A stretch of 64,000 nucleotides of DNA from Paenibacillus sp. OV219. GTDB lineage: Bacteria > Bacillota > Bacilli > Paenibacillales > Paenibacillaceae. The stretch spans positions 1 through 64,000 of the forward strand of contig NZ_FOCJ01000005.1 of assembly GCF_900110075.1 (NCBI RefSeq), in the 5' to 3' direction. A program made the position numbers and the translations under genes. Below, one piece after another: positions 7,863 through 17,608 of this stretch. The notes under the pieces were generated by a model. The model did not search any database. It worked only from the letters and a program-made list of their open reading frames with translations, and was not told where the DNA came from. Position 1 is the first letter of the stretch; each line of letters begins with the position of its first letter.

Positions 7863-8966
7863 ATGGCGATCGACCTGAAGAGAACGCCGCTTTACCCGCT
7901 CTATGCCGACTTTCCCGGTGCGCGTTGCATCGATTTCGGCGGATGGGAGCTCCCTGTTCAATTCTCCGGCATTCAAAAAGAGCATGATGCGGTGCGTCAA
8001 CAAGCCGGACTCTTCGATGTTTCGCATATGGGTGAATTCTTTGTTACTGGCCGCTTCGCCGAAGCCTTTCTCCAGCGAATAACCACAAACGATGTATCGA
8101 AGCTGGTTGACGGTCAGGCGCAATATACGCTGATGTGCTACCCGGACGGAGGCGTCGTCGATGACCTGCTCGTGTACCGGATAACGGCAGATTATTTCAT
8201 GGTTGTCGTCAATGCAGCCAATATCGACAGTGATTTCGATTGGATGCGCGAGCATCTGATAGGCGATGTTACGCTCGAAAATAAATCAAGCGAGCTTGCC
8301 ATGCTTGCGCTGCAAGGGCCGTCTGCAGCCGCAATCATGGCATTGGCCACGGAACAATTCGATTGCGATAAACTTGCTCCGTTCCGCTTCGAGGCCGCTG
8401 TTTCGGTCGGCGGCGTCCAATCTCTCGTGTCCCGTACCGGATACACCGGCGAAGACGGCTTTGAAATCTATGTGTCTGCCAATCAGGCGCAGCACGTATG
8501 GCGGTCGCTGTTTGCTGCGGGCACAGCATTCGGACTCCAGCCCGCCGGTCTTGGCGCGCGGGATACGCTCCGGTTTGAAGCCAGGCTGCCGCTGTACGGT
8601 CAAGAGCTGTCCGCTCGGATTTCTCCGCTCGAAGCAGGTCTAAGCCCTTTCGTCAAGCTAGATAAAGGCAGCTTCATCGGCCGCGACGCGTTGGTTCATC
8701 AAAGAACGGACGGCGTGCCCCGCAAGCTCGTCGGCATCGAGATGATCGACCGCGGCATCCCCCGTAGCCATTATCCCGTCTACACGGCCGATGGCACACC
8801 GGTCGGTGAGGTCACGTCTGGCACCCAATCCCCCACGCTGAAACGGAACCTCGGTCTTGTGCTCATCGAGTCTGGCTACTCTGGGACTGGAACCGGAGTA
8901 TGGGTCGAAATTCGCGGCAAGCTGCTCAAGGCCGAAGTCGTCAAAACCCCTTTTTACAAAAGATGA
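7863..8966 (+). CDS. gcvT: Glycine cleavage system T protein (aminomethyltransferase)
   Basis: A 367-residue aminomethyltransferase. It carries the N-terminal FDVSHMGEF, the folate-domain stretch [13 protein letters not shown] with the invariant acidic residues, and the C-terminal barrel with [16 protein letters not shown]. The enzyme releases ammonia from the aminomethyl group on GcvH and passes the methylene unit to tetrahydrofolate. The start is well fixed by AGGAGGG before the ATG. It is the first gene after the glycine riboswitch and is followed after 44 bases by gcvPA. Confidence 0.97.
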   Translation: MAIDLKRTPLYPLYADFPGARCIDFGGWELPVQFSGIQKEHDAVRQQAGLFDVSHMGEFFVTGRFAEAFLQRITTNDVSKLVDGQAQYTLMCYPDGGVVDDLLVYRITADYFMVVVNAANIDSDFDWMREHLIGDVTLENKSSELAMLALQGPSAAAIMALATEQFDCDKLAPFRFEAAVSVGGVQSLVSRTGYTGEDGFEIYVSANQAQHVWRSLFAAGTAFGLQPAGLGARDTLRFEARLPLYGQELSARISPLEAGLSPFVKLDKGSFIGRDALVHQRTDGVPRKLVGIEMIDRGIPRSHYPVYTADGTPVGEVTSGTQSPTLKRNLGLVLIESGYSGTGTGVWVEIRGKLLKAEVVKTPFYKR

Positions 8967-9010
8967 GCAAGATTGACGCCATCAAATTCCCTATTTGAGG
9001 AGAGTGCGTA

Positions 9011-10375
9011 ATGACGAGACCGCACCGCTACATCCCGATGACCGAACAGGATAAAGCCGAGATGCTGGCCGCGATCGGCGCAGCCTCGACCGATGATCTC
9101 TTCCGCGATATTCCAGATGCGATCCGTTACCGCGGCGTCCTGCCGATGTCACCTGCGCTGGATGAGATTTCACTGCTTACCCATATGAAAGAGCTGGCCG
9201 GCCGCAACACCGATACTGGCAGCTGCACCAGCTTCCTTGGCGCCGGCATTTATGATCATCATATACCTGTAATCATTAACCATATGATCTCCCGCTCCGA
9301 ATTTTATACCGCCTATACCCCTTACCAGCCGGAAATAAGCCAAGGCGAACTACAAGCCATTTTCGAATTTCAATCCTATATTTGTGAATTGACGGGCATG
9401 GCCGTTGCAAACGCAAGCATGTACGACGGCGTGACGGCGCTGTCGGAAGCAGGCGCGTTGGCAGCCGGAGCCACCAAACGGCGCGAGCTCATCATCTCCC
9501 GCACGGTTCACCCCGAAGCCCGAGAAACGGTCCGAACGATGGCGCGGGGACTTGGCCTCGATATCGTCGAGGTTGGCTATTCCGCAATCGGCGTCACCGA
9601 TCTGGCGGCACTGCGAGTAGCGGTTACCGTCAATACTGCTGCGGTACTTGTCCAATCCCCTAACTTCTTTGGCTGCCTGGAGGACCTGTCCGCGATCGAG
9701 CCGATCATCCATGGCGTCAAAGGGCTGTTCATCGTCAGCGCCAATCCGATTTCGCTCGGACTTCTCGAAGCGCCGGGCAAGCTCGGTGCCGACATCGTCG
9801 TAGGCGATGCGCAACCGCTCGGCATACCGCAATCGCTCGGCGGACCGACCTGCGGCTTCTTCGCTGTCGCCGAACCGCTGATGCGCCGGATGCCCGGCCG
9901 AATCGTAGGCCAGACGAAGGACATCGATGGGAAGCGCGGTTTCGTACTGACGTTGCAAGCCCGGGAGCAGCATATTCGACGCGAGAAGGCGACCTCCAAC
10001 ATTTGCTCGAATCAGGCGCTGCTCGCTCTATGCGCTTCGATTTACCTTTCTACATTAGGCAAGCAAGGCCTTATCGATGTAGCAAATCTGAATCTCCAGA
10101 AGGCGCACTACGCCAACTGCCAGCTTGCCGACCAACACGGGATCACGATTCCTTTTACCGCTCCTTTCTTCAATGAATTCGTCATCCGGCTGCCGGAAGA
10201 AGGACCATCTGTGAGCGAGATCAACCGACAGCTTCTAAAGTACGGTATCCTCGGCGGCTATGACCTCGGTCTGGCGTATCCGGAGCTTGAAGGGCATATG
10301 CTGGTTGCAGTCACGGAGAAACGGTCGCGCGAAGAAATCGATCAATTTGCAAGCAGATTGGGGGAATTGGCATGA
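9011..10375 (+). CDS. gcvPA: Glycine dehydrogenase (decarboxylating) subunit 1
   Basis: A 454-residue N-terminal half of the P protein, split into two genes as in other Bacilli. [23 protein letters not shown] opens the family; [13 protein letters not shown] and [21 protein letters not shown] are conserved. It binds no PLP itself and pairs with GcvPB to decarboxylate glycine. GAGGAG precedes the ATG. Its stop overlaps the gcvPB start by 4 bases (ATGA), which implies coupled translation and equal subunit amounts. Confidence 0.97.
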   Translation: MTRPHRYIPMTEQDKAEMLAAIGAASTDDLFRDIPDAIRYRGVLPMSPALDEISLLTHMKELAGRNTDTGSCTSFLGAGIYDHHIPVIINHMISRSEFYTAYTPYQPEISQGELQAIFEFQSYICELTGMAVANASMYDGVTALSEAGALAAGATKRRELIISRTVHPEARETVRTMARGLGLDIVEVGYSAIGVTDLAALRVAVTVNTAAVLVQSPNFFGCLEDLSAIEPIIHGVKGLFIVSANPISLGLLEAPGKLGADIVVGDAQPLGIPQSLGGPTCGFFAVAEPLMRRMPGRIVGQTKDIDGKRGFVLTLQAREQHIRREKATSNICSNQALLALCASIYLSTLGKQGLIDVANLNLQKAHYANCQLADQHGITIPFTAPFFNEFVIRLPEEGPSVSEINRQLLKYGILGGYDLGLAYPELEGHMLVAVTEKRSREEIDQFASRLGELA

Positions 10376-11835
10376 ATACGGGAGAAAAAGCGCTAATTTT
10401 CGAACTAAGCAAACCGGGCCGTATCGCCTACTCGCTGCCGGCGTGCGACGTTCCCGAAGCAGAGGCTGCGACCTGCATTCCAGCATCAATGATCCGGCAA
10501 GTGCCCGCTCAGCTGCCCGAGGTATATGAGGTCGACGTTATTCGCCATTATACAGAGCTTTCGAGGCGGAACTTCGGCATCGACAACGGTTTCTACCCGC
10601 TCGGCTCTTGCACGATGAAATACAATCCGAAGATTAATGAAGATACTGCTCGGCTAAGCGGATTTGCCCACATACATCCCTATCAACCGGCTACTAGTAT
10701 TCAAGGAGCTCTTGAGCTTCTATATACGCTGCAGAACGATTTGGCCGTACTGACTGGCATGGATCAGGTATCGCTTCAGCCCGCTGCCGGCGCGCATGGA
10801 GAATGGACCGGACTCATGATGATCCGTGCCTACCACGAGAACAGGGGCGAAAAGCGGTCGAAGGTGATCGTTCCAGACTCCTCGCACGGCACGAATCCGG
10901 CAAGCGCGACGACCGCCGGGTTTGAGACTATAACGATTCAGTCGGATGCGTGCGGCATGGTCGATCTGGATGCCTTGCGCGCGGCCGTCGGCAGCGATAC
11001 CGCCGCACTCATGCTAACGAATCCAAGCACGCTCGGCCTATTTGAGGAGCACATTTTAGAGATCGCGCAAATTGTCCATGAGGCCGGGGGGCTCCTTTAT
11101 TACGACGGCGCCAATTCCAACGCCATTATGGGCATTACCCGCCCCGGTGATATGGGATTTGACGTCGTTCACTTGAACCTGCACAAGACGATGAGCACCC
11201 CGCATGGGGGAGGCGGACCAGGGGCGGGACCCGTCGGAGTCAAAAGCATGCTGATACCATATCTGCCGAAGCCGATCGTAGGCCTTCATAGTGACGGGAC
11301 CTATTATTTCGACTATGACCGTCCTGAATCGATCGGCCGAGTCAAAGCGTTTTACGGCAACTTCGGCATATTGGTCCGGGCTTACACGTATATCCGCACC
11401 TATGGATCGGAAGGGCTGCGCCAGGTGTCCGAATGCGCCGTGCTGAATGCCAATTACATGATGCACCGCCTCTCATCCCATTACGAGATTCCGTATCCCG
11501 GCGTCTGCAAGCATGAATTTGTCATGTCCGGGCGCGGCTTGAAGGCTTACGGCGTCCGGACGATCGACATCGCCAAGCGTCTGCTCGATTTCGGCTACCA
11601 CCCGCCGACGATTTATTTTCCTCTCAACGTCGAGGAATCTATGATGATCGAGCCGACCGAAACCGAAAGCAAGGAGACGCTCGACCGCTTCATCGATACG
11701 ATGATTCAGATCGCCGAAGAAGCGCGTACGACTCCCGAACTCATCATAGGCGCTCCCTACGGTACCGTCGTGCGCCGGCTCGACGAGACGAACGCGGCGC
11801 GCAAGCCGATATTAAACTGCTCGTGCGGATTCTAA
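10372..11835 (+). CDS. gcvPB: Glycine dehydrogenase (decarboxylating) subunit 2
   Basis: A 487-residue C-terminal half of the P protein and the PLP-bearing subunit. Lys272 in [18 protein letters not shown] is the Schiff-base lysine, followed by the glycine-rich phosphate loop. [14 protein letters not shown] and [12 protein letters not shown] are also conserved. Together with GcvPA it decarboxylates glycine and loads the aminomethyl group on lipoyl-GcvH. It ends the riboswitch operon; the L protein must be encoded elsewhere. Confidence 0.97.
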   Translation: MNTGEKALIFELSKPGRIAYSLPACDVPEAEAATCIPASMIRQVPAQLPEVYEVDVIRHYTELSRRNFGIDNGFYPLGSCTMKYNPKINEDTARLSGFAHIHPYQPATSIQGALELLYTLQNDLAVLTGMDQVSLQPAAGAHGEWTGLMMIRAYHENRGEKRSKVIVPDSSHGTNPASATTAGFETITIQSDACGMVDLDALRAAVGSDTAALMLTNPSTLGLFEEHILEIAQIVHEAGGLLYYDGANSNAIMGITRPGDMGFDVVHLNLHKTMSTPHGGGGPGAGPVGVKSMLIPYLPKPIVGLHSDGTYYFDYDRPESIGRVKAFYGNFGILVRAYTYIRTYGSEGLRQVSECAVLNANYMMHRLSSHYEIPYPGVCKHEFVMSGRGLKAYGVRTIDIAKRLLDFGYHPPTIYFPLNVEESMMIEPTETESKETLDRFIDTMIQIAEEARTTPELIIGAPYGTVVRRLDETNAARKPILNCSCGF

Positions 11836-11915
11836 ATAAGGATATATTAGTCAACTTTGTATGCTCTGTCGGGAATGAGACAATGTTCATGTCATAATCG
11901 TAAAAGGGATAATGC

Positions 11916-11938
11916 AAAAAGCCGCGATTTTCGCGGCC
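11916..11938 (-). terminator. Intrinsic terminator, GCCGCG repeat family (copy 1)
   Basis: GCCGCGATTTTCGCGGC forms a 7-bp stem and is preceded by A5, so the T tract is on the minus strand. It lies 110 bases 3' of the VOC gene that ends at 12048 and also faces the end of gcvPB. Copies are at 20501, 23495, 33741 and 59253. Confidence 0.75.
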
Positions 11939-12047
11939 TTCCTGCGAATAAGCGAGCATTCGCGTGAAAACTAAATCGTACCGAGGGAGTTAAGGCAGCT
12001 TTTACTCTAAAATGAATATTTCAGATAAGACTTCTTTTAAACGTCAC

Positions 12048-12500
12048 TTATTTATTACTGAGTTGTTCCGCCAATCCGATTAGAAGTCCATCATTTCCAC
12101 GAATATAGCAGAGCCGATACGAGTCCTCGTACTGCACCACTTCACCAACAAGCTGAGCACCATACTTAGTGAGTCTGGATACCAATTCGTCAATATCTTC
12201 AACGGTGAACATGACGCGTAGATAACCGAGGGCGTTTACAGGAGCAGTCCGGTGATCTGAAATAGTAGGTGGGGTGAGAAATCGCGAAAGTTCAATTCGG
12301 CTGTGACCATCTGGGGTAACCATCATAGCAATCTCTACGCACTGAGAACCCAGTCCGGTTACGCGACCAGCCCATTCACCTTCGACAGTGGCTCGCCCTT
12401 CGAGCTTCAAGCCAATCTCCTCGAAGAAAGGGATTGCGTCATCAAGGGATTCTACAACGATGCCAACATTATCCATTCTTAGTAATTTGCTTTTTGCCAT
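12048..12500 (-). CDS. VOC family protein (glyoxalase/dioxygenase fold)
   Basis: A 150-residue single-gene vicinal-oxygen-chelate protein made of two beta-alpha-beta-beta-beta modules. MDNVGIVVESLDDAIPFFEEIGLKL begins the first, and LGYLRVMFTVEDIDELVSRLTKYGAQLVGEV the second. The C-terminus YIRGNDGLLIGLAEQL carries the usual G-G-LIGLAE ending. Members act as glyoxalases, dioxygenases or drug-binding proteins. The precise role cannot be assigned; the first metal position (His/Gln) is replaced by Asn-Val-Gly, so metal binding is uncertain. A strong AAGGAG site lies before the ATG. It stands alone, with a GCCGCG-family terminator 110 bases downstream. Confidence 0.85.
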   Translation of the reverse strand: MAKSKLLRMDNVGIVVESLDDAIPFFEEIGLKLEGRATVEGEWAGRVTGLGSQCVEIAMMVTPDGHSRIELSRFLTPPTISDHRTAPVNALGYLRVMFTVEDIDELVSRLTKYGAQLVGEVVQYEDSYRLCYIRGNDGLLIGLAEQLSNK

Positions 12501-12662
12501 AGTTTTATCTCCTTAAGTGTACAAATTTATTACCTGATCATCTTCATATTTATTCTATCAAGAATTACTAATTCCTTCCAAACGATTCCGAAGTCCATTC
12601 ACTATCCTCATTAAGCACATCTTGATCGAAACCGTGCCAATAGTATGGTGCATTGCTGGATC

Positions 12663-13524
12663 TTATTTTCTCGGTTTGTTATAGCAGACATTTAGAATCT
12701 CCGCCCATTTTCGAGCTTTATCCATGAACGAAATATGTGCGCCGGGCAAGGTAACTACTGCTAGTTTCTTGAGATAATTTTTTAGCCACTTCTGCGAACC
12801 AGACCTTATTTTTAACGGTCCAGTCTCCTGATGCAAATATTAGTTTATCCTTGTGTTCGCGCAGAGCTTCCAAATCAGGTATGTAACTAGTTACTTGGAT
12901 TAATTCTTGCTTTATAAAAATATCATCAGCCAGTTTTTGAGGCAATCGAGTTTCGCCTGCCTGCTTTGGCTCTTTTAATAAATAAATTTTTAGCCTAATA
13001 TCTGATAACAATGGAGCAATAGTCTTACGCCCCATCACGCCCATTCCGAATTTTGTAGCGACTTTACCAGAGTCTTTGCTTACAGCCAATTGATAACAAT
13101 CATCAAAGAATTTCAGCCATCTCGCAGGGTCATTTGCAAAGTTTGCGAGCGGTGGTTCATGGATAATCGCCATTCGAACCGCATCCGGGAAATTTTTAAC
13201 AAGTTCTAGTGCAATAACGCCGCCGCTGCTGTTCCCAAATACAAAGGCCGATTCTTCACCCACTGCGTTAAGCACTGCAAGCACATCCCTGCTTTGCTGT
13301 GTAATCGAGAAGTTAATGGGCTTGTTAGCTGTGCTCCTAGCATTTGCTCTTCGATCATAGGTAGTGACTTTAAATTTGCCATCTAGCTCATCTGCTAATG
13401 GGAGAAAAGAATCCCCGTCACCGCCACCACCCGGGATCATTATTAATGGGATGCCGTTTCCGGTTACTTTATAAAATAAATCATCACCTTCTGTATGAAT
13501 TATGCCAGATTTTCTTTTATTCAC
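12663..13524 (-). pseudogene. Alpha/beta hydrolase, frameshifted near the C-terminus
   Basis: The intact part (start GTG at 13524 with AGGGG upstream) has the oxyanion loop PGGGGDGDSF and the nucleophile elbow FGNSSGG. As it stands the frame ends at 12718 with SSSYLARRTYFVHG. One extra A in the short A run at 12765-12767 explains this. In the next frame the sequence continues LAVVTLPGAHISFMDKARKW to a TAA at 12663, which supplies the missing catalytic His (GAH) and the C-terminal helix found in related hydrolases. The repaired protein would be about 286 residues. As read, it lacks its catalytic histidine and should be inactive. Either a real indel or a sequencing error. Confidence 0.85.
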
Positions 13525-13640
13525 AGCAATCGCCCCTAATTATCCCTAAGTGTGCTACTTCCGAAGACGGTTCACTTCTTTATTAATTATTACACTTCTG
13601 ACAGATAATAAAAAACGTATATGAACTTCACATGAACAAA

Positions 13641-13663
13641 AGAAAAAGCACCGGTCAGGGTGC
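13641..13663 (-). terminator. Probable intrinsic terminator
   Basis: A 5-bp GC-rich stem GCACC/GGTGC is followed on the minus strand by TTTTTC. It is about 76 bases past the minus-strand gene ending at 13739. The stem is short. Confidence 0.5.
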
Positions 13664-13738
13664 CAGTCATGCTATTATTCAACAATGAATGCAAGATCCC
13701 CATCTTTCGGTTTCCCACTCGATCATCCTGGCGTTAGC

Positions 13739-14122
13739 TTAATCAGAAAACTTATTATTAAAGACCCTCCCGATATATTGACCGAATTTCTTAGATATTT
13801 CAGCTCTAACAAGGCTTCTCAACATCTCAAATACACCACGGTATCCTTTATTTGAGTATTCGTATTTAAAGGCCGATTTCTCACGCACCTCAGATGAATG
13901 AACCTTCCACATTTTAATGTTCGCTTCACGAAGCTGATTCCGTGTATTCATAAGATCGGCGTGGATCGTATTCTGCAGTCTTATGAGAGCTGCCTGGTAA
14001 AGGGTCTTCATTGGTGAGGTAGACTTCTCCATCTCCAAACGTTGCTTCTCAAGCATATCCAGCATGATCGGCAACAGGCAGCACTCTTTAATCAGTATGA
14101 TTTCTTCTGGTGTCGAGTTCAC
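13739..14122 (-). CDS. Hypothetical protein
   Basis: A soluble, charged protein of about 127 residues that I do not recognise. I choose a GTG at 14122 because GAGG lies 8 bases before it and the residues upstream look untranslated. The product begins NSTPEEIILIKECCLLPIML, followed by a helix-rich middle with many Arg, Lys and Glu (residues 25-100) and a basic C-terminus. There is no signal peptide or membrane segment. Two adjacent Cys (ECC) near residue 13 are the only notable residues. It is a single gene between unrelated single genes, with a terminator-like hairpin downstream. Confidence 0.65.
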   Translation of the reverse strand: MNSTPEEIILIKECCLLPIMLDMLEKQRLEMEKSTSPMKTLYQAALIRLQNTIHADLMNTRNQLREANIKMWKVHSSEVREKSAFKYEYSNKGYRGVFEMLRSLVRAEISKKFGQYIGRVFNNKFSD

Positions 14123-14248
14123 ACATATCACCTCAAAGGTAGTATATGCGAACATTTGTTTGGTTACAACCGTTTAACAAAAGATTGGTGTGTATTCGAT
14201 CATTATCCAAAGGGCTCCAATCACATTAAACAATGCTCTTTTCAATCG

Positions 14249-14281
14249 AAATGAGCGCCGATATTGGATCGGTGCTCATTT
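14249..14281 (-). terminator. Intrinsic terminator downstream of the DinB gene
   Basis: A 14-bp stem pairs AAATGAGCGCCGAT with ATCGGTGCTCATTT (one G-T pair) around a 5-base loop. It is 34 bases beyond the stop of the minus-strand gene at 14315. Confidence 0.65.
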
Positions 14282-14314
14282 GGGTTAGATTAGTTGCCAA
14301 AAACCACCTGCTTG

Positions 14315-14791
14315 TTATTTCGCTTGCATTTCTCTCGTCGGTCCAACAACACCCGGAACTGTTAAGCCCGCTTGACGAAGCAGGACCGTCATTTGACCGC
14401 GGTGGTGCGTTTGATGATCGATAAGCAGGCGCAGAAATTTGCCACGCATCATTTTACTTCCGAAAGTTTGGATTTCCTCCAGCATCTGTTCATCCGTCCA
14501 TTTATTAGCTTCCAGCCCATAAGCCTTGTTGATCTCTTCATATTTGCCGACGATCTCCGCTATATGCTCTGGTGCTCGAACTCCGCGTTCCACTACTGGA
14601 ACTTGAAGCCCCGCAATTTGTCCGAATATTGCCGCGGTCCCCGTCAAATGCCAAGCCAACCAACTTAACGAATTATGTCCTTCCACAATTGCGGTGTTCA
14701 TCTTCTCGTCCGTAATGGATTTCATTACAGCTATTGTACCTGCCGCTGATGCAGACCAGTCATTCACAAAATCTTCCTTAGTCCGGTACAT
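14315..14791 (-). CDS. DinB family protein
   Basis: A 158-residue four-helix protein of the DinB/YfiT-like superfamily. The metal-binding histidines are visible: His48 in LAWHLTG and His126/His130 in IDHQTHHRGQM, the family signature. Such proteins bind a divalent metal and often act as thiol-dependent transferases or stress proteins; this one cannot be assigned further. It is a single gene with its own terminator. The ATG at 14791 follows a weak GGAGG-like stretch. Confidence 0.88.
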   Translation of the reverse strand: MYRTKEDFVNDWSASAAGTIAVMKSITDEKMNTAIVEGHNSLSWLAWHLTGTAAIFGQIAGLQVPVVERGVRAPEHIAEIVGKYEEINKAYGLEANKWTDEQMLEEIQTFGSKMMRGKFLRLLIDHQTHHRGQMTVLLRQAGLTVPGVVGPTREMQAK

Positions 14792-14928
14792 GCGTATCTT
14801 CCCTCCAAATTGAAAGTATCTTGTTCATTTTAGTCAAAAAAAGGAGAGAACTCAAATTCCGTTTATGTAGCTACACAGGTATTTCTCCCATAATATTCTA
14901 ACTGAATGTTTTGACCTTGAGTCGCATG

Positions 14929-15498
14929 TTATTTCTCCAACTCATAGCGGACCGCGATAATGCCCGAATTGAACGTTCGGCTGGACAGCAGCTTGAGCCT
15001 AATTTTCTCACCGTCACCGTGGAATGCCGATCTTCCACCACCAAGGATGACCGGGCAAATCGTCAGCAAGAATTCGTCGACCAGGCCAAGGTCAATCAGC
15101 GTCTTCGCCGCCCCCGGACTGCCGAAGATAACGAGATTTTTGCCGGGCTGCTCCTTGAGCGCTTTGATTTCCTCTGCGATATTGTCCTTGATCAGCATCG
15201 TATTGTTCCATTCTACCTTGTCCATAGAGCCGGAAATGACGATCTTTTTAACATCCTGCAGCCATTTGGCATGCTCCCTACCGTGTTTCGACGCATTCGG
15301 ATTCTCCAACACCGTGGGCCAGTAGCTCTCCATCATTTGATACGTCGTGCGTCCGTATACGGGAGAGCCGACTTCGGCTACAACCTCCTCGGCGTATTTC
15401 TCTAATTCCTCGTTGTACGGAATCCAATCCAGTCCTCCGTTCGAATCCGACGCATACCCGTCTAACGACACATGCATGAACAATACGAGTTTTCTCAT
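14929..15498 (-). CDS. Dihydrofolate reductase family protein (RibD C-terminal type)
   Basis: A 189-residue protein with the RibD-C/DHFR-like fold. MRKLVLFMHVSLDGYASD opens the fold, GRTTYQMMESYWP is the typical YyaP/YwjB-like motif, and DEFLLTICPVILGGGRSAF holds the C-terminal glycine loop. It probably binds NADPH. It is unlikely to be the housekeeping DHFR, which has different substrate residues. The ATG at 15498 is selected because AAGGAG lies 9 bases upstream; an upstream in-frame start at 15576 lacks a site. No operon partner is seen. Confidence 0.85.
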   Translation of the reverse strand: MRKLVLFMHVSLDGYASDSNGGLDWIPYNEELEKYAEEVVAEVGSPVYGRTTYQMMESYWPTVLENPNASKHGREHAKWLQDVKKIVISGSMDKVEWNNTMLIKDNIAEEIKALKEQPGKNLVIFGSPGAAKTLIDLGLVDEFLLTICPVILGGGRSAFHGDGEKIRLKLLSSRTFNSGIIAVRYELEK

Positions 15499-15724
15499 GT
15501 TTGTTTCTCCTTCGATTTCGAATTTATTTGCTCGATTTGGCAGTAGGCCCGTGTTTCGTCCTGCTCTTACGTTCACTATAAAGCATTACGTACCAACGAT
15601 GGAAGTAATCATAGGTATCATTAATCGAAGTATTGGCCCTTGACGGTAGAGGATAAAGCCTCTGAGATTAACCACGTCGTCCTTATACAAACGAGAAATC
15701 CCTGACCTCACTTGTCTTCGTCGC

Positions 15725-16741
15725 TTAGACGCTCCCTACAAGAGGTTCGATTGATACCCGTCTCTTTTCACGCGCGGAAGCAAGACATGCCTCGATGACT
15801 TGTATCGTTCGTACGCCGTCCCAAGGGTTGACTGCCTCCGGCTCTCCGTGAAGCGCCGCTCGCGCGAAACTGTCTAGTAGCCATAACTGCTGGTTCCCAC
15901 GCTCGAACGGCTCCGTCCGCATCTCGCCGAGCACAGTGACCTGAATGTCAGGGCTCAGATCACCGCGAAGCGTGAATGCTGACGGCAGCCGGATAGTGCC
16001 GCGAGTACCTCGGATTTCTAATGTATTTGAGAAGTCCGCCCACAATCCGCACTGGAACATAAATGCCACATCAGCCGGAAATTCGACGAGACCGGAAGCC
16101 ATCATATCAACGCCATCATGTTCCGGGGAGAAAAAAGCCTGCACCGTTGTGGCCGCTGGTTCCATCTCCAGCACATAGCGAGCCGCGCTGAGCAAGTAGC
16201 AGCCGATGTCGTACATACTGCCGCCACCCATTTCCTGATGGAATCGGATATCGCGCTCCATATTGGAGCGGTCCGACGTAAAGACACCGTGAACTGCCCT
16301 AACCGTACCAATCTCGCCTGAACGTATAATTTCCCTGACACGATCATAGCGCGGATGGAAGCGATACATTATGTTCTCCTGAAAGTGTACGCCGAATTGC
16401 TCGCAAGCTTCAACCATCTGTATCGCATGGCGCTCCGACATCGACATCGGCTTCTCGACCAACACGTGTTTGCCTGCTCGAGCGGCATGAATCGTCCATT
16501 CCTGGTGCATATGATTAGGCAACGGAATGTAGACCGCATCAATTAATGGATTGGCTAGCAACTCCATGTAGCTGCCGTATGCATCTTGTATGCCATATGC
16601 GTCTGCAAACACTCGAGCTCTTGTTTCTTCACGGCTTGCAACGGCGACTATCTCATGGATGTCCGAAGCTCGGACAGATGGAATAAACGCCTTTGTGGCA
16701 ATTTGGGCGCACCCCATAATCCCCCAACGCAGCTTCCTCAT
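15725..16741 (-). CDS. Gfo/Idh/MocA family oxidoreductase
   Basis: A 338-residue NAD(P)-dependent oxidoreductase. The N-terminal Rossmann motif is GIMGCAQIATKAFIPS; VLVEKPMSMSERHA holds the conserved EKP lysine; GGGSMYDIGCYLLSAARY carries the Asp-x-x-x-His/Tyr active-site region. Members oxidise sugars or cyclitols. The ATG at 16741 lies 6 bases after AGGAGG. It is one of four family members in the window (also 218, 32635, 38138). They differ clearly from each other and are not tandem copies. The substrate is not predictable. Confidence 0.9.
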   Translation of the reverse strand: MRKLRWGIMGCAQIATKAFIPSVRASDIHEIVAVASREETRARVFADAYGIQDAYGSYMELLANPLIDAVYIPLPNHMHQEWTIHAARAGKHVLVEKPMSMSERHAIQMVEACEQFGVHFQENIMYRFHPRYDRVREIIRSGEIGTVRAVHGVFTSDRSNMERDIRFHQEMGGGSMYDIGCYLLSAARYVLEMEPAATTVQAFFSPEHDGVDMMASGLVEFPADVAFMFQCGLWADFSNTLEIRGTRGTIRLPSAFTLRGDLSPDIQVTVLGEMRTEPFERGNQQLWLLDSFARAALHGEPEAVNPWDGVRTIQVIEACLASAREKRRVSIEPLVGSV

Positions 16742-16843
16742 CAAACTCCTCCTTCAGGATTACACTGAACTTATCGTCCACCATTAGCTTAGTGTTGTAT
16801 TTGAAGTACATATTCGATTGAGGTGGACAAATTCCTCTGACAT

Positions 16844-16875
16844 AAAAAAAGCAGCTGATCCATTTAATCAGCTGC
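16844..16875 (-). terminator. Intrinsic terminator for the small gene at 17013
   Basis: A 9-bp stem GCAGCTGAT/ATCAGCTGC (16851-16859, 16867-16875) with A7 before it gives a T7 tail on the minus strand. A second hairpin, CCCCATT/AATGGGG closed by GGACGA/TCGTCC, lies just beyond at about 16887-16922. Together they fill the 270-base gap between the oxidoreductase and the small gene. Confidence 0.75.
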
Positions 16876-17012
16876 CTTCGGGACATTGGACGATCACTCC
16901 CCCATTCAAAATGGGGCTCGTCCTTCAATGAAAGTCTCTAATTTGCTTAACAATGCCGCTACCTAATGGTGCGGTCCATCATATAATCTAGTATTCGAAT
17001 TAAGAGAACGAA

Positions 17013-17195
17013 CTAAGCGACAGAAACAATTTTGTCAAATGGGATGACTAAGATATTGATCCCATTTGAAATCGCAACAGCGTTGTCGTTAACAAAAGCT
17101 ACGGTACCTAAGACCAGTATGCCCGTTGTGAGCGTGATCTGTGCGGTATCTAATGAAGTTGCGCGCAGTGTTAATAATTGCTTTATATAATCCAT
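17013..17195 (-). CDS. Small beta-rich protein of unknown function
   Basis: A 60-residue protein, MDYIKQLLTL then alternating strands ITLTTGILVLGTVAFVNDN and AVAISNGINILVIPFDKIVSV. The pattern (strand, glycine turn, strand, VNDN turn, strand, IPFDKIVSV) suggests a small Sm-like or SH3-like barrel as in DUF2642-type Bacillus proteins, but I cannot confirm the family. Translation is well supported by AAAGGAGGT 7 bases before the ATG, and a terminator follows. It is divergent from a second small protein of similar design at 17301. Confidence 0.72.
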   Translation of the reverse strand: MDYIKQLLTLRATSLDTAQITLTTGILVLGTVAFVNDNAVAISNGINILVIPFDKIVSVA

Positions 17196-17300
17196 AGGAA
17201 TGACCTCCTTTAACAATAAGACTATATTAATATATTACAATCAAAGGGCTCATGTTCTAGTCTATTAAACTATCTATTTCTATTAGGAGGTTGCTTGTAG

Positions 17301-17558
17301 ATGAAGTTAATAGATCGCTATAACATCTACTTTCTGTCATTGAGTAAAATTACCGTGTTCCTATCCAATGGAAGAATTGTGCGTGGTCATATCATTCAGC
17401 TTCATGACGACTTCTTGTCCATCCATGACCGAACTTACGGTCCGATCGATATTCCTTTTCAATCCGTTGTTGCCGTGGCTCCTATGAGCAATCTCAGAAA
17501 GCGGACAAAGAAAAAGCGGGTAGTTCGCACCCAAGCTATTCCTCTTAGCCAAGCATAG
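17301..17558 (+). CDS. Small basic beta-barrel-like protein
   Basis: An 85-residue protein. The N-terminal 55 residues look like a small barrel: ITVFLSNGRIVRGHIIQL, a DDFLSIHD turn, then PIDIPFQSVVAVAP, closely matching the layout of the 60-residue protein encoded opposite. The tail RKRTKKKRVVRTQA is strongly basic and may bind nucleic acid or an acidic partner. AGGAGG lies 10 bases before the ATG. The metzincin-type protease starts 50 bases downstream, so the two probably share a transcript. Function unknown. Confidence 0.75.
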   Translation: MKLIDRYNIYFLSLSKITVFLSNGRIVRGHIIQLHDDFLSIHDRTYGPIDIPFQSVVAVAPMSNLRKRTKKKRVVRTQAIPLSQA

Positions 17559-17608
17559 GATGCACAATGCATGCACGATTAGTTTCCTTTTAGGAGAGGA
17601 TTGATAGA

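Noticed and set aside
9350-9973. Minus-strand open frames inside gcvPA
   Set aside because: They are shadows of a clearly identified gene and lack ribosome binding sites.
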